Below, piece after piece: positions 35,791-44,752 of a DNA stretch of 64,000 bases. Under the pieces are notes generated by a model. The model was not told where the DNA came from, did no database searches, and saw nothing but the letters and a program-made list of their open reading frames with translations. The stretch comes from Bacillus_BD sp963765265 (GTDB lineage Bacteria > Bacillota > Bacilli > Bacillales > Cytobacillaceae). The stretch is from the NCBI GenBank assembly GCA_963765265.1, contig CAVXVN010000005.1, forward strand, positions 186,001 to 250,000, given 5' to 3'. A program made the translations under genes and the position numbers. Position 1 is the stretch's first letter. Each line of letters begins with the position of its first letter.

Positions 35791-35984
35791 TTAACTTCAT
35801 TCAGCAGAAGTCTCCCACTTGTATAAGTGGTGGGATGAATGTCAAGCTTTTATCAATTTAGTGTGGGTCTAAACCGCGGCTGAATGAAGTTAAAGCCTCC
35901 GGCGGATGCCACAGATTTTAAAAGGGAATTTATCGAGCGAGCTCGATAAAATCTGGGCGCAAATACGCCAAGGCGCATTTGATT
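35791..35984 (+). repeat. Multi-hairpin repeat, copy E
   Basis: Same layout as copy D: outer stem at 35791-35804 with 35880-35893, an inner CCCACTT-GTAT-AAGTGG hairpin, the palindrome TTTATCGAGC-GA-GCTCGATAAA, and the end hairpin at 35960-35981 with one A-C mismatch. The enclosing stem is AGATTT / AAATCT here, against GGATTT / AAATCC in copy D. It ends about 46 bases before pepA; a TATAAT lies just after it at 35989. Confidence 0.85.
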
Positions 35985-36030
35985 AGTCTATAATGAAGGT
36001 ATATGGTATGGATAAAGGAGGAGTAAGTAG

Positions 36031-37539
36031 ATGTTTAGTGTGAAAAAGGAAAAGCCTTTAGAATTGGCACATGAAAGTTTGATTATTGGTTTGTTCGATC
36101 AGTCTGTTAAATTCACGGGAAAACTTTCGTTAATTGATGAAGCATTTGAAGGTGGATTAACAGAGTTAGTGAAAAGTGGTGATATTTCGGCCAAGAAAAA
36201 AGTTGTATCGAAAATACATACGTTTGGAAAAATAGCCAGTAAACGGCTTTACTTTGTGGGTTTAGGAAAAGAAAAGGAATTTTCCTTTGAAGTACTTCGA
36301 GAAGCTTTTGGCGCTGTTTTTAAAACGATTAAAGAGGACAAACTAGAAGAAACAGCTATTTACTTAGATTCTTTTCTAACAGAAAAAATTGATGTACTTG
36401 ATGCAGGACACGCATTAAGTGAAGCATTTGCTTTATCGACTTATCAATTTGAAGGTTATAAACAAAAATCAAATGAACCTGAAAAAGCAATTAATCATCT
36501 TGTTGTTTATTCTGAAAAGGCTGAGGAAGAAGAAATAAGGGCCTCCCTTACGGTGGGTTTTGCTTTTGGAACAGGAACGAACTCTGCTCGTTCGCTTGTT
36601 AATCTCCCTGGAAACCTATTAACTGCGACGGACTTAGCCAACTATGCAAAAGAACTAGGAGGAAAATATGATTTTGAAGTTGAAATTTTAGAAAAAGAAG
36701 AGATGTTAAAACTAGGGATGGGCGCTTTATTGGCTGTGAACCAAGGATCGAGTGAGCCTCCGAAAATGATCGTCTTAAAATATCAAGGTAAAGATGAATG
36801 GGAAGATGTCATTGGTCTAGTTGGAAAAGGGATTACCTTTGATACGGGCGGATACTCAATTAAATCAAAAGCTGGAATTGTCGGAATGAAAACGGATATG
36901 GGCGGTGCAGCAGCAGTTCTTGGTGCTATGGAAATCATTGGGAACCTCAGGCCGGAGCAAAATGTAGTGGCGGTCATTCCTTCTACAGACAATATGATTG
37001 GCGGAAATGCTCTTAAACCGGACGATGTGATTACCTCCATGAGTGGTAAAACGATTGAAGTATTAAATACAGATGCAGAAGGTAGACTGGTCCTTGCAGA
37101 TGCTGTGACCTATGCTAAGCATCACGGGGCGAATTATCTTGTAGATGTGGCGACATTAACAGGCGGAGTCATTACGGCACTAGGTACGGAAACAACGGGT
37201 GCATTAACAAATCATGAGGGTTGGTTCGAACAAGTGCTGGAAGCTTCTTTTGAGGCAGGAGAACCGATCTGGAGACTTCCTCTTTTTGAACGAGATAAGG
37301 AACGTGTAAGGAATAGTAAAATTGCAGACTTAAACAACTCTCCAGGTAGAGAAGGCCATGCCATCATGGGAGGGGCATTTGTCGGAGAATTTGCGGAAGA
37401 TACTCCATGGGTTCACCTGGACATTGCAGGGACAGCCACAAGAGATATAGCATGTGACTTAGGACCATCTGGTGCAACAGGAGTGATGGCTAGAACACTG
37501 GCTATATTAGTAGAGTGTTTTGAAAAGCCTGAAGCATAA
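36031..37539 (+). CDS. pepA: Leucyl aminopeptidase (M17)
   Basis: The 502-residue cytosolic enzyme removes N-terminal residues from peptides using two metal ions. The C-terminal catalytic domain shows GKGITFDTGGYSIK, DMGGAAAV and the signature NTDAEGRLVLAD. ATG 36031 follows AAGGAGGAG. It is the YuiE equivalent and directly follows repeat copy E. Confidence 0.95.
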   Translation: MFSVKKEKPLELAHESLIIGLFDQSVKFTGKLSLIDEAFEGGLTELVKSGDISAKKKVVSKIHTFGKIASKRLYFVGLGKEKEFSFEVLREAFGAVFKTIKEDKLEETAIYLDSFLTEKIDVLDAGHALSEAFALSTYQFEGYKQKSNEPEKAINHLVVYSEKAEEEEIRASLTVGFAFGTGTNSARSLVNLPGNLLTATDLANYAKELGGKYDFEVEILEKEEMLKLGMGALLAVNQGSSEPPKMIVLKYQGKDEWEDVIGLVGKGITFDTGGYSIKSKAGIVGMKTDMGGAAAVLGAMEIIGNLRPEQNVVAVIPSTDNMIGGNALKPDDVITSMSGKTIEVLNTDAEGRLVLADAVTYAKHHGANYLVDVATLTGGVITALGTETTGALTNHEGWFEQVLEASFEAGEPIWRLPLFERDKERVRNSKIADLNNSPGREGHAIMGGAFVGEFAEDTPWVHLDIAGTATRDIACDLGPSGATGVMARTLAILVECFEKPEA

Positions 37540-37547
37540 GAAAGGTA

Positions 37548-37577
37548 GAGGGAGGCTATTCTTAGTCTCCCTTATTC
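37548..37577. terminator. Probable bidirectional terminator between pepA and the DUF1450 gene
   Basis: AGGGAG and CTCCCT pair over a 12-base loop; the tail is moderately T-rich. Confidence 0.55.
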
Positions 37578-37841
37578 CATTAGAAGCTTTAACTTGGATA
37601 ATAGTTCTCCAAAAGTTCCCGCATCAATCACCTTTCCATTTGCTTTTGCATACGGTTTCTTCTTGCATAGCTCACATTCATTTAAACATTGATATTCTTT
37701 CATGAAAACATATTTTTCGTTGGATAATGCTTTAAAAAGAGAAAAGGATTCTTCATCTAAAAATAGATCGAGATTGTTTTGACAAAATTCAAGTTTCATT
37801 GCTTTATTTCTTTTCATTATTTTTTTGAGAAATAAATTCAT
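37572..37841 (-). CDS. DUF1450 family protein
   Basis: The 89-residue protein has the DUF1450 layout: LEFCQNNL near the N terminus, then CLNECELCKKKPYAKANGKVI. It is a paralogue of YuzB (30616) with a longer N terminus. Function is unknown; the cysteine pattern suggests a metal or redox site. ATG 37841 follows GGAGGAAG. Confidence 0.75.
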   Translation of the reverse strand: MNLFLKKIMKRNKAMKLEFCQNNLDLFLDEESFSLFKALSNEKYVFMKEYQCLNECELCKKKPYAKANGKVIDAGTFGELLSKLKLLME

Positions 37842-38042
37842 GTTTGAACTTCCTCCAGCCTCATCGTTTGACCTCTACTTCATACTTAAAATATCATTTG
37901 AAAAGAAGATAAAGTCAAGGGAAAGGACTTCGCTGGTTCATTTGACCAAATCTTTTTAGGATAAGGTAGACGCTTGCCCACTCCGATTTGTATTTGTTTG
38001 CATATGAAAGTAGTATGCAAGTCAAAAAGGAGGTATACCCGA

Positions 38043-38276
38043 GTGTACGGATACAGAAACCGAAACCCTCATCAAGATCAACGATTCTTTTTCTTTGGTG
38101 CTCCGTTTGTGGGGGGGCTATTAGGAGGATTAGCAGGGGGATTAGTGGGAAGCGCATTGGTAAGACCAGGTCCATACCCATATTATCCGCCATATCCCCC
38201 ATATCCCCCATATTACCAGCAGTTCCAAGGCTATCCTCCCTATGGTGGTTATGGTTACGGAAATCCATATAATTAA
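38043..38276 (+). CDS. Small Gly/Pro/Tyr-rich protein
   Basis: The 77-residue protein has a glycine-rich hydrophobic stretch (GGLLGGLAGGLVGSALV, about residues 24-40), then a repetitive PYPPYPPYPP tail rich in Tyr, Pro and Gly. Such tails are common in Bacillus spore coat or surface proteins, but no specific family is recognised. The start is a GTG at 38043, nine bases after AAGGAGGT. It converges with another Pro/Tyr-rich gene. Confidence 0.7.
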   Translation: MYGYRNRNPHQDQRFFFFGAPFVGGLLGGLAGGLVGSALVRPGPYPYYPPYPPYPPYYQQFQGYPPYGGYGYGNPYN

Positions 38277-38280
38277 ACGC

Positions 38281-38310
38281 AAAAAAACTCTCCTCGAGAG
38301 TTTTTTTTGT
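38281..38310. terminator. Bidirectional terminator
   Basis: AAAAAAACTCTC-CTC-GAGAGTTTTTTTT is a near-perfect palindromic stem between two convergent genes. Confidence 0.9.
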
Positions 38311-38325
38311 TTACACTATTCTTCC

Positions 38326-38721
38326 TTAAGGATTTCCCCAACGAACCTTTAGTATGAGGTGACAGCAGTCAATATCATTTTGTTCGTTTATAAAGGTGAC
38401 CGTTAAACCGTTCGGAGTGTATGAAACTTGTGGCTTTTGTTTGATGCCGGTTGATTTAATTAATTCCTCTACTTTCGCTTTGTTAGAGCTTTGAGCGGCT
38501 TGCATCATTTCTAAAGAAAAGGGTTTTGAACCTGCAATTTTTTCTAATATTAACTGACCGTCTTTTATTAAATTCTTTGATTGACGTGCTGAGTTCATAA
38601 ACATCGTGGGATCAAGTTGTGTAGGATGGCGGATTGAGTACTGGGTGTGATAAAAGGGCGGATTCCTGTGATATTGTCGATAATAAGGAGAATCGTAGTA
38701 ATATGGATTATAGGGGTACAT
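38326..38721 (-). CDS. YuzC-like protein with Tyr/Pro-rich N terminus
   Basis: The 131-residue protein starts with a Tyr/Pro/His-rich segment (about residues 1-35), followed by a folded part with helices (ARQSKNLIKDGQLILEKIAG) and a C-terminal beta part ending in HLILKVRWGNP. It resembles YuzC-type proteins, tentatively linked to spores. ATG 38721 follows AAAGGGG. Identity is uncertain. Confidence 0.5.
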   Translation of the reverse strand: MYPYNPYYYDSPYYRQYHRNPPFYHTQYSIRHPTQLDPTMFMNSARQSKNLIKDGQLILEKIAGSKPFSLEMMQAAQSSNKAKVEELIKSTGIKQKPQVSYTPNGLTVTFINEQNDIDCCHLILKVRWGNP

Positions 38722-39003
38722 GTTTTTTCCCCTTTCATAAGGTGAATTTAGGTTTCCCTTTCAATCATATGAATTGCGAGCTTTTCTTATGTATGTTCAC
38801 ACAAATCATTAATTGAAAAAGGCTGAGCATAAATTAGATTTTTTTCTGACTTATGTCTCAGTTTTTCTTGCGTCTTTTAACTCATTTAGTCACTAAAGTT
38901 CAAATAAATTATTCTCATGGTAAAATGAAAATTGGAAATAGTAAAAGGCATTCAACCTGAAATCTCGAATAAATCATTTACATACTTATAAGGGGGAAAT
39001 AGC

Positions 39004-39393
39004 TTGAATATAGAAAATACACTACTACATTCATTAGGGATAGAATTAATTAAGATTGAAAAAGGACGAGTGATTGCAACCATGCCCGTTGATGAAAGAA
39101 CGCGGCAGCCATTAGGGTTATTACATGGAGGAGCCAGTGTGGCCTTAGCAGAAACGGTTGCAAGTATAGGGGCTAACGAAATGATTGATAAAGAAACAGA
39201 GGTAGCAGTGGGACTAGAAATAAACGCGAACCACATAAAGGGAAAGCGCGATGGAGTTGTGACAGCAATGGCTGAGGTTATTCACAATGGAAAATCAACG
39301 ATGGTGTGGGAAATAAAAATTACGGATGAACAAAACCAACTTATTTGCCTTTCACGTTGTACGATCTCGATTTTAAAAAGAAAAAACAAATAG
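39004..39393 (+). CDS. Hotdog-fold thioesterase (PaaI/YuxO type)
   Basis: The 129-residue protein has the hotdog thioesterase signature QPLGLLHGGASVALAETVAS (about residues 35-54) with the catalytic acid. YuxO-type proteins hydrolyse acyl-CoA, possibly 1,4-dihydroxy-2-naphthoyl-CoA in menaquinone synthesis. The start is a TTG six bases after AAGGGGG. A terminator follows. Confidence 0.82.
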   Translation: MNIENTLLHSLGIELIKIEKGRVIATMPVDERTRQPLGLLHGGASVALAETVASIGANEMIDKETEVAVGLEINANHIKGKRDGVVTAMAEVIHNGKSTMVWEIKITDEQNQLICLSRCTISILKRKNK

Positions 39394-39404
39394 CATAAAA
39401 GAGG

Positions 39405-39432
39405 ACGATCCATTTTGTTTGGATCGTTTTTC
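39405..39432 (+). terminator. Rho-independent terminator after the thioesterase gene
   Basis: ACGATCC and GGATCGT pair over a T-rich loop, with a T tail. Confidence 0.8.
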
Positions 39433-39600
39433 TAATTAAGAGCTGTCCAAAGGATTGTATAGATCATAACAACCTGAAAGTTAAAGTACAGAAAAATGAA
39501 ATAATGATTTATTTTATGATACAATATAAGGATAGAATGGTAGGATTTCCAAAATGATTTTAATAGTCCGATAATATAAGAAGAAAGCAGGTGGTGAGGA

Positions 39601-40221
39601 ATGGCAGAAGATCAACAGTATTTATTTATAGACTTTGAATTTACCATGCCTGAAAGAGGTCGAAGGACCAACGGATTTTATCCAGAAATCATTGAAGCTG
39701 GAATTGTTTCTGTAGTGAATAATCAGATCTTTGAAAGGTATTCCTCTTATGTAACCCCTGTTCGTTTTCCAATCTTATCCAATCGTTGTAAATCGTTTTT
39801 ACATATTAAACAAGAACAGGTTGATCATGGTATAACCTTCCTTGAGTTGGTCAATAAATTTTCTACATTGGCGAGTGATTTTAAAAATACAGTAGTCACT
39901 TGGGGCAATTCAGATATGAAAGTATTGCGACAAAACTGTGAAAAATCTTCTGTAGAGTTTCCATTTCGTGCCAAAGAAGTCGATCTATCAATGGAATATA
40001 AGCGGTTTTTTGGGGATCAAAATCAAACGGGGCTATGGAAGGCTGTACAGGAATACGGAAGGGATGGGGTTGGAAAACATCACCGTGCATTGGATGATGC
40101 CCTAACAACCTATAATATTTTTAAACTAGTGGAAAAGGACAAGCGATATTTGCATAATCCAGGTCAAACAACCATTGGTGACCGTATTGATTTTTCAAAA
40201 CTTCTTAATGAATTTGTCTAA
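39601..40221 (+). CDS. kapD: 3'-5' exonuclease KapD
   Basis: The 206-residue protein is a DEDDh exonuclease with motif I FIDFEFT, a central motif II near TWGNSDMKVL, and motif III HHRALDDAL. In B. subtilis, KapD inhibits the KinA pathway to sporulation. ATG 39601 follows GGTGGTGAGGA. kapB lies convergent just downstream. Confidence 0.9.
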   Translation: MAEDQQYLFIDFEFTMPERGRRTNGFYPEIIEAGIVSVVNNQIFERYSSYVTPVRFPILSNRCKSFLHIKQEQVDHGITFLELVNKFSTLASDFKNTVVTWGNSDMKVLRQNCEKSSVEFPFRAKEVDLSMEYKRFFGDQNQTGLWKAVQEYGRDGVGKHHRALDDALTTYNIFKLVEKDKRYLHNPGQTTIGDRIDFSKLLNEFV

Positions 40222-40258
40222 AAAAGCCAAATCCTTTTAGTTGATTTGGCTTTTTTAG
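40221..40258. terminator. Terminator after kapD
   Basis: AAAAAGCCAAATC and GATTTGGCTTTTTT form a 13-bp stem over a 9-base loop. Confidence 0.92.
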
Positions 40259-40292
40259 ATGAAACTTATTTGACCTTTTAGGGTTGATAAAT

Positions 40293-40676
40293 CTAATTTT
40301 TAAAATAATCCTTTTCCAGCACTTCGATATTCTTTAGACTTTGTAAGGCCCATTGCGATGAATCGTTTGTTAACTCAGCTTTCAAGTTGTTAACTGCCTC
40401 TTTTAATGAAGCTTCATAATTAGGTACTTCTTCTTCAAAAGGTTTTACCATCTTTTTAGGGATATTTGCTTGTTCACGAAAGGAAAGAGCCTTTCGTTCA
40501 TGGAAAAATGGTACATCAGCATCTTTAGGATGATGCAAATCTCCTTGCATAGGGTGTTTTGAGACTGCAAGGATTTTCACTAGAATATGTTCTGAACGAA
40601 AATCTGTAATTTCACCAATATATTTGCCTGTTTTATAAATGGCTGTTACTTTATCTCCTACTTGTAAGAATTCCAA
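40293..40676 (-). CDS. kapB: Kinase-associated protein KapB
   Basis: The protein of about 127 residues matches KapB, which supports the KinB phosphorelay into sporulation. Characteristic stretches are GDKVTAIYKTGKYIGE and HPMQGDLHHPKDADVPFFHER. An ATG at 40715 has no ribosome site; a TTG at 40676 lies nine bases after AAAGGTGG and gives a family-like start (MEFLQVGDKV). There is no lipobox, although the family is often called a lipoprotein. Confidence 0.85.
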   Translation of the reverse strand: MEFLQVGDKVTAIYKTGKYIGEITDFRSEHILVKILAVSKHPMQGDLHHPKDADVPFFHERKALSFREQANIPKKMVKPFEEEVPNYEASLKEAVNNLKAELTNDSSQWALQSLKNIEVLEKDYFKN

Positions 40677-40885
40677 ATTTTTGTGCCACCTTTCATTTCT
40701 TAACTGTATGCTCATTATGACGCATTCAAACTGAAAAACAAACTGATAAGCAATAGAAATGGAGACTAGGGAGTTTGTCTGAGAGAGTGACAGATTGAAA
40801 GTTATGTTAATATTTCAGAAAATTAGAATTATACTAAAGAAACTGATATAATAGAATCGAAAATGATTGTGAAAGGAAGAAGACT

Positions 40886-41095
40886 ATGATTTTTTCGTCC
40901 GTTCTAGTATTTACATTCTTATATTTTCCAGAGGATAAAACAGAATATATTCCAGCCGTAATTAACCTTGTAATTTTTAGTATTCTTGCCTATTTAGCAG
41001 TGCGACTTTTTATAAGAATTTCGAAACGAGAAGAAAAAAGGGCAAAGGAATTAGAAGAACATTTAAAGAGGCTTGCTCAAGAAAAGGACAGTTAA
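40886..41095 (+). CDS. Small membrane protein with charged C-terminal helix
   Basis: I do not recognise a named family. The 69-residue protein has two hydrophobic segments (about residues 3-14 and 22-44) and then a strongly charged helix (KREEKRAKELEEHLKRLA) that may form a coiled coil. ATG 40886 follows AAAGGAAG with good spacing. It stands alone between kapB and sodC. Confidence 0.6.
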   Translation: MIFSSVLVFTFLYFPEDKTEYIPAVINLVIFSILAYLAVRLFIRISKREEKRAKELEEHLKRLAQEKDS

Positions 41096-41207
41096 ACAAA
41101 TATCTGTTTTTTCTTTGGAATAATAGGATTAAACGATCATAAACCGTTTAAAATCTTGTGGGTTCGTTAAGACTAGATACAAATTGTCTTAACGGAGGAA
41201 TTAAGGG

Positions 41208-41723
41208 ATGAAAAGAATATGTTTTTTAATTTGTATTCTTTTTTTAGCAGGATGTGCTGAAAAAGAAGTTACGAAATTGGATGTGAAGATGTTTAATGCA
41301 ACGGGAGATTCACTTGGAACGGTTAAGATGTCGGAACAAGCAAGTGGTGTGAAAGTAGACGTTGATTTAAAAGGTCTACCTCCTGGGGAACATGCCATTC
41401 ATATACATAATAAAGCATCTTGTAAAGGACCGGACTTCAAATCCGCAGGTGATCACTATAACCCGGATGACAAAGAACATGGACTGCTTCATCCAAAAGG
41501 AGCGCATGCAGGTGACTTGCCGAATCTCATTGTAAAAGATGATGGAACTGTAAAGGCAAAGTTGGCAGCTCCTGAGGTCACTTTTAAGGACGTAAAGGGT
41601 TCATTATTAACAAAGGAAGGGACTTCGCTTGTGATTCACGAAACAAAAGATGATGGCATGTCCCAGCCAGCGGGAAATGCGGGTGACCGAATTGCCTGTG
41701 GAGAAATAAAAGAAGAAAAATAA
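41208..41723 (+). CDS. sodC: Superoxide dismutase-like Cu/Zn lipoprotein
   Basis: The 171-residue protein has a lipoprotein signal with lipobox LAGC (Cys16) and a Cu/Zn superoxide dismutase domain: GEHAIHIHNKASC, GDHYNPDDKEHG, HAGDLPN and the late GNAGDRIACG motif. The histidine ligands HIH and the final region are present; the second copper histidine appears to be in VIHETKDD. It resembles B. subtilis YojM. ATG 41208 follows GGAGGAA. A terminator follows. Confidence 0.9.
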   Translation: MKRICFLICILFLAGCAEKEVTKLDVKMFNATGDSLGTVKMSEQASGVKVDVDLKGLPPGEHAIHIHNKASCKGPDFKSAGDHYNPDDKEHGLLHPKGAHAGDLPNLIVKDDGTVKAKLAAPEVTFKDVKGSLLTKEGTSLVIHETKDDGMSQPAGNAGDRIACGEIKEEK

Positions 41724-41737
41724 GCGAACTATTTAAT

Positions 41738-41766
41738 GGAGCCGTCATTCGTGACTGCTCCTTTTA
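41738..41766 (+). terminator. Rho-independent terminator after sodC
   Basis: GGAGCCGTCA-TTCG-TGACTGCTCC with one mismatch, then TTTT. Confidence 0.8.
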
Positions 41767-41961
41767 AGTTTGAACGAAATCCTTGATTTATTTTTCGAAA
41801 CTTAGATACATTATAAACGAAGGAAATGAAGCTATTCTTATAATTACTAGATATTTTGTGTATCTTAAGAAAAGAAAATATAAAAAAATAGCGAACAATT
41901 CGTTTGGATTTTGCTATAATAACAACTATATTTTAGATCATAAATTTATGGAGGTCTTTTC

Positions 41962-42462
41962 GTGAAATTAACTGAAAAGGAAATGGAAATAGTCGAAATC
42001 CTAGAAAAAGACGCGCGTTTACCTATGGAAGATCTTGCTAAAATGATTTGTTTAAGTGTGGAAGAAACAGAGAAAGCGGTTCAAAAACTCGAGGAAAACA
42101 AAATAATTATAAGGTATATCTCCATTATCGATTGGACAAAGATTGATGGGTATTCAGGAGTTAGAGCTATGATTGATGTCAAAGTGACACCAAAACGTGG
42201 AGTCGGCTTTGAAGAAATTGCAGAACGAATCTACCGTTTTAAAGAGGTGAATTCTGTATACCTAATGTCCGGGGCCTATGATTTATCGGTTATTATCGAA
42301 GGAGAATCGATGAATGAGGTTGCACAATTTGTCTCACATAAGCTCTCAACACTTGATTCTGTTGTATCCACAACGACTCACTTTATTTTAAATAAATATA
42401 AACACGATGGCATTATTTTTGAGCCTGACAATAAAGACAAACGAATTGTGGTGTCCCCATAA
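41962..42462 (+). CDS. alaR: Lrp/AsnC-family regulator AlaR
   Basis: The 166-residue protein has an N-terminal helix-turn-helix (about residues 5-55) and a C-terminal ligand-binding RAM domain (GAYDLSVIIEGESMNE). The B. subtilis equivalent AlaR activates alaRT in response to alanine. The start is a GTG at 41962 after GGAGG. Its stop overlaps the alaT start by one base. Confidence 0.88.
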   Translation: MKLTEKEMEIVEILEKDARLPMEDLAKMICLSVEETEKAVQKLEENKIIIRYISIIDWTKIDGYSGVRAMIDVKVTPKRGVGFEEIAERIYRFKEVNSVYLMSGAYDLSVIIEGESMNEVAQFVSHKLSTLDSVVSTTTHFILNKYKHDGIIFEPDNKDKRIVVSP

Positions 42463-43646
42463 TGAAAGGAACGAAAAAAACGTACTTATCTAAAAAAGCG
42501 ATAGAATTAAAGCCATCTGGAATTCGTCGTTTCTTTGACCTTGCTGCTGGTATGGAAGGTGTTGTATCTCTTGGTGTGGGAGAACCTGATTTTGTCACTG
42601 CTTGGGGTGTTAGGGAAGCGGCTATCAGCTCGCTTGAGCAAGGCTTCACATCTTACACAGCGAATGCAGGGTTACTTGAGTTGCGTCAAGAAATTTCCAA
42701 ATATATAAAAAAACAATTTAAGGTTGAATATTCCCCAGAAAAGGAAATTATTGTTACTGTGGGTGCGAGTCAAGCGATAGACATTGCCATGAGAGCCATT
42801 TTGGATCCTGGAGATGAAGTCATTATTATTGAACCCTGCTTCGTTTCCTATTTACCAATGGTTGAATTAGCTGGTGGAGTTGCTGTTCAAGTTCAAACGC
42901 TAAAAGAAAATGATTTTAAAATTTTGCCAAGCCAGCTTGAAGCAGTGATGACCGAAAAAACAAAAGCGATCATGCTCTGTTCTCCAAATAATCCGACCGG
43001 TTCCATGTTGAACAAGAATGAACTAAAAGAACTAGCAGAGATCGTTGAGAAACATGATTTACTAGTTATAGCAGATGAAATCTATGGTGAACTTGTCTAT
43101 GATGAAGAATATACAAGTCTGCCATCCATACCAGGAATGAGAGAGAGAACGATTTTAGTTTCGGGCTTTTCAAAAACGTTTGCAATGACAGGATGGCGTC
43201 TTGGATTTGTATGTGCCCCGCCTGAGATCTCAGATGCGATGTTAAAGATTCATCAGTACGCTATGATGTGCGCTCCAACAATGTCTCAATATGCAGCATT
43301 AGAAGCTCTCAAAAATGGACGTCCAGATGTCGAAGAGATGATCAAGAGTTATCGCCGGCGTAGAAATTATATTGTGCAATCCTTAAATGAGATTGGTTTA
43401 ACGTGTCATATGCCAGGTGGAGCCTTTTATGCCTTCCCTTCCATTGAGTCATCAGGTTTAAGTTCACAGGAGTTTGCTGAACAATTATTGAAACAAGAAG
43501 GAGTGGCGGTTGTACCAGGAGATGTGTTTGGTGAGAGTGGTGAAGGACATATTCGGTGTTCTTATGCCTCTTCGATCGAACAATTACAGGAAGCCATTAA
43601 AAGGATGAAAAGATTTATGGATTCCTTGAGTTCAAAAACTGATTGA
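42462..43646 (+). CDS. alaT: Alanine aminotransferase AlaT
   Basis: The 394-residue class I aminotransferase has the PLP lysine in SGFSKTFAMTGWRLGF and the NNPTG motif (SPNNPTGSML). B. subtilis AlaT makes alanine from pyruvate with glutamate as donor. It is translationally coupled to alaR. No terminator directly follows; the tandem structured repeats begin 16 bases after the stop. Confidence 0.9.
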   Translation: MKGTKKTYLSKKAIELKPSGIRRFFDLAAGMEGVVSLGVGEPDFVTAWGVREAAISSLEQGFTSYTANAGLLELRQEISKYIKKQFKVEYSPEKEIIVTVGASQAIDIAMRAILDPGDEVIIIEPCFVSYLPMVELAGGVAVQVQTLKENDFKILPSQLEAVMTEKTKAIMLCSPNNPTGSMLNKNELKELAEIVEKHDLLVIADEIYGELVYDEEYTSLPSIPGMRERTILVSGFSKTFAMTGWRLGFVCAPPEISDAMLKIHQYAMMCAPTMSQYAALEALKNGRPDVEEMIKSYRRRRNYIVQSLNEIGLTCHMPGGAFYAFPSIESSGLSSQEFAEQLLKQEGVAVVPGDVFGESGEGHIRCSYASSIEQLQEAIKRMKRFMDSLSSKTD

Positions 43647-43661
43647 TCCCTAAAAATAGAT

Positions 43662-43925
43662 AAAGAAAACTCGCCGATTGGCGAGCTTGCAAGGCGAAGA
43701 CAGAGACGTAGTTGCACTTATACTGTTTTCCTAAAAATTGCTCCTACGTCGAACTTCTCCACCGTTGCAATTTTATGCCTTCTTAACAGTGCAAAGAAAA
43801 CTCGCCGATTGGCGAGCCTGCAAGGCGAAGACAGAGGCGTAGTTGCACTTATACTGTTTTCCTAAAAATTGCCACCTACGCCTGAACTTCTCCAGCGCTG
43901 CAATTTTATACTTTCCTAAGAGTGT
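43662..43925. repeat. Tandem 131-bp structured repeat (two copies)
   Basis: Two copies start at 43662 and 43793 with a 131-base period. Each starts AAAGAAAACTCGCCGATTGG, whose CTCGCC-GATT-GGCGAG forms a perfect hairpin. A longer stem follows, GACGTAG / CTACGTC in copy 1 and GGCGTAG / CTACGCC in copy 2, enclosed by GAAG / CTTC. The G-C for A-T change is compensated on both arms. No open frame is convincing. The first copy takes the place of a terminator for alaT. Confidence 0.85.
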
Positions 43926-43930
43926 AAAAA

Positions 43931-43960
43931 AAGGACAACCATAATGGTTGTCCAAGTAAA
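43931..43960. terminator. Hairpin terminator after the tandem repeat
   Basis: GGACAACC-ATAAT-GGTTGTCC (43933-43953) is a perfect 8-bp stem with A-rich flanks; it may act on the minus strand or close the alaRT transcript. Confidence 0.6.
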
Positions 43961-44126
43961 AAAAGGGGGGGATACTAGAAAGTCTTACATTTTAAGGCTT
44001 TCCACTTTCCTCTTTTTTTATACATCTATTTTGAAAATAAGGTTATATTAGTAATGTTAAACTGTTGGAGTATCAAAAAGTGTTTTGAACAATCGATGAA
44101 ATATAGTTTTTATTCGGTTTTAGTTT

Positions 44127-44155
44127 TTGATTATTTCACATTAGTATGGTATAAT
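44127..44155 (+). promoter_or_regulatory. Sigma-A promoter of yugI with extended -10
   Basis: TTGATT (44127-44132) and TGGTATAAT (-10 at 44150-44155) are separated by 17 bases, about 50 bases before the start codon. Confidence 0.75.
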
Positions 44156-44206
44156 TTTATATTGCGTATAATGACGAAAAAATAACGAAAAAATAGGAGT
44201 GTTTAT

Positions 44207-44614
44207 ATGACAGCGAAAATTGAAGTAGGTAGTGTTTGTAAGGGAAAAGTGACTGGGATTCAAGCGTACGGTGCATTCGTTGCATTAGATGAGAATAATC
44301 AAGGATTAGTTCATATTTCTGAGATTACACACGGATTTGTAAAAGATATTAATGACCACCTTAAAGTGGGTGACGAAGTTAATGTGAAAGTATTGTCAGT
44401 TGATGAAAAAGCTGGAAAAATCGGCTTGTCTATTCGTGCTACAGAAGAAGCTCCAGCTCAAGTGGAAGAAACTAAAGCTAAAAAACCACGTAAACGCCAA
44501 GCTGCTGCACCTATTAATCATATAGAAACAGAACAAGGCTTCAATACATTAAAAGACAAACTTCAAGAGTGGATTGATCAATCCTCTGATCGCAATAATC
44601 TAATCAATAAATAA
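44207..44614 (+). CDS. yugI: S1 RNA-binding domain protein YugI
   Basis: The 135-residue protein has one S1 domain (residues 5-75, GKVTGIQAYGAFVALDENNQGLVHISEI), then a basic linker (KAKKPRKRQAAA) and a short helical tail. It is the general stress protein 13 type that associates with ribosomes or RNA. ATG 44207 follows AATAGGAGTG. A strong terminator follows. Confidence 0.9.
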   Translation: MTAKIEVGSVCKGKVTGIQAYGAFVALDENNQGLVHISEITHGFVKDINDHLKVGDEVNVKVLSVDEKAGKIGLSIRATEEAPAQVEETKAKKPRKRQAAAPINHIETEQGFNTLKDKLQEWIDQSSDRNNLINK

Positions 44615-44642
44615 TTTTTTTCTATTACAAAGAATTCTAACT

Positions 44643-44688
44643 AAAGAAGGATTGGGCATAGATATTATGTCTAATCCTTCTTTTTTTT
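44643..44688 (+). terminator. Rho-independent terminator after yugI
   Basis: AGAAGGATT and AATCCTTCT enclose a second short stem, followed by a run of T. Confidence 0.88.
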
Positions 44689-44703
44689 ATGGGAAGAAAT
44701 CAT

Positions 44704-44732
44704 TAAAAAAGGACCTTGAATTGGTCCTTTTT
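44704..44732 (-). terminator. Terminator for yuzA
   Basis: AAAAAAGGACC and GGTCCTTTTT pair over an 8-base loop; it faces the end of the reverse gene yuzA. Confidence 0.8.
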
Positions 44733-44752
44733 ATAAATGATTAAGTTATCCT

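Noticed and set aside
40677..40715. KapB N-terminal extension starting at ATG 40715
   Set aside because: No ribosome site precedes it, whereas the TTG at 40676 has AAAGGTGG nine bases upstream and fits the family start.
41783..41965. 60-codon open frame before alaR
   Set aside because: No ribosome site; it overlaps the alaR start and promoter region and has no family resemblance.
43662..43925. CRISPR array
   Set aside because: Only two units of 131 bases, with no short direct repeats, spacers or cas genes.
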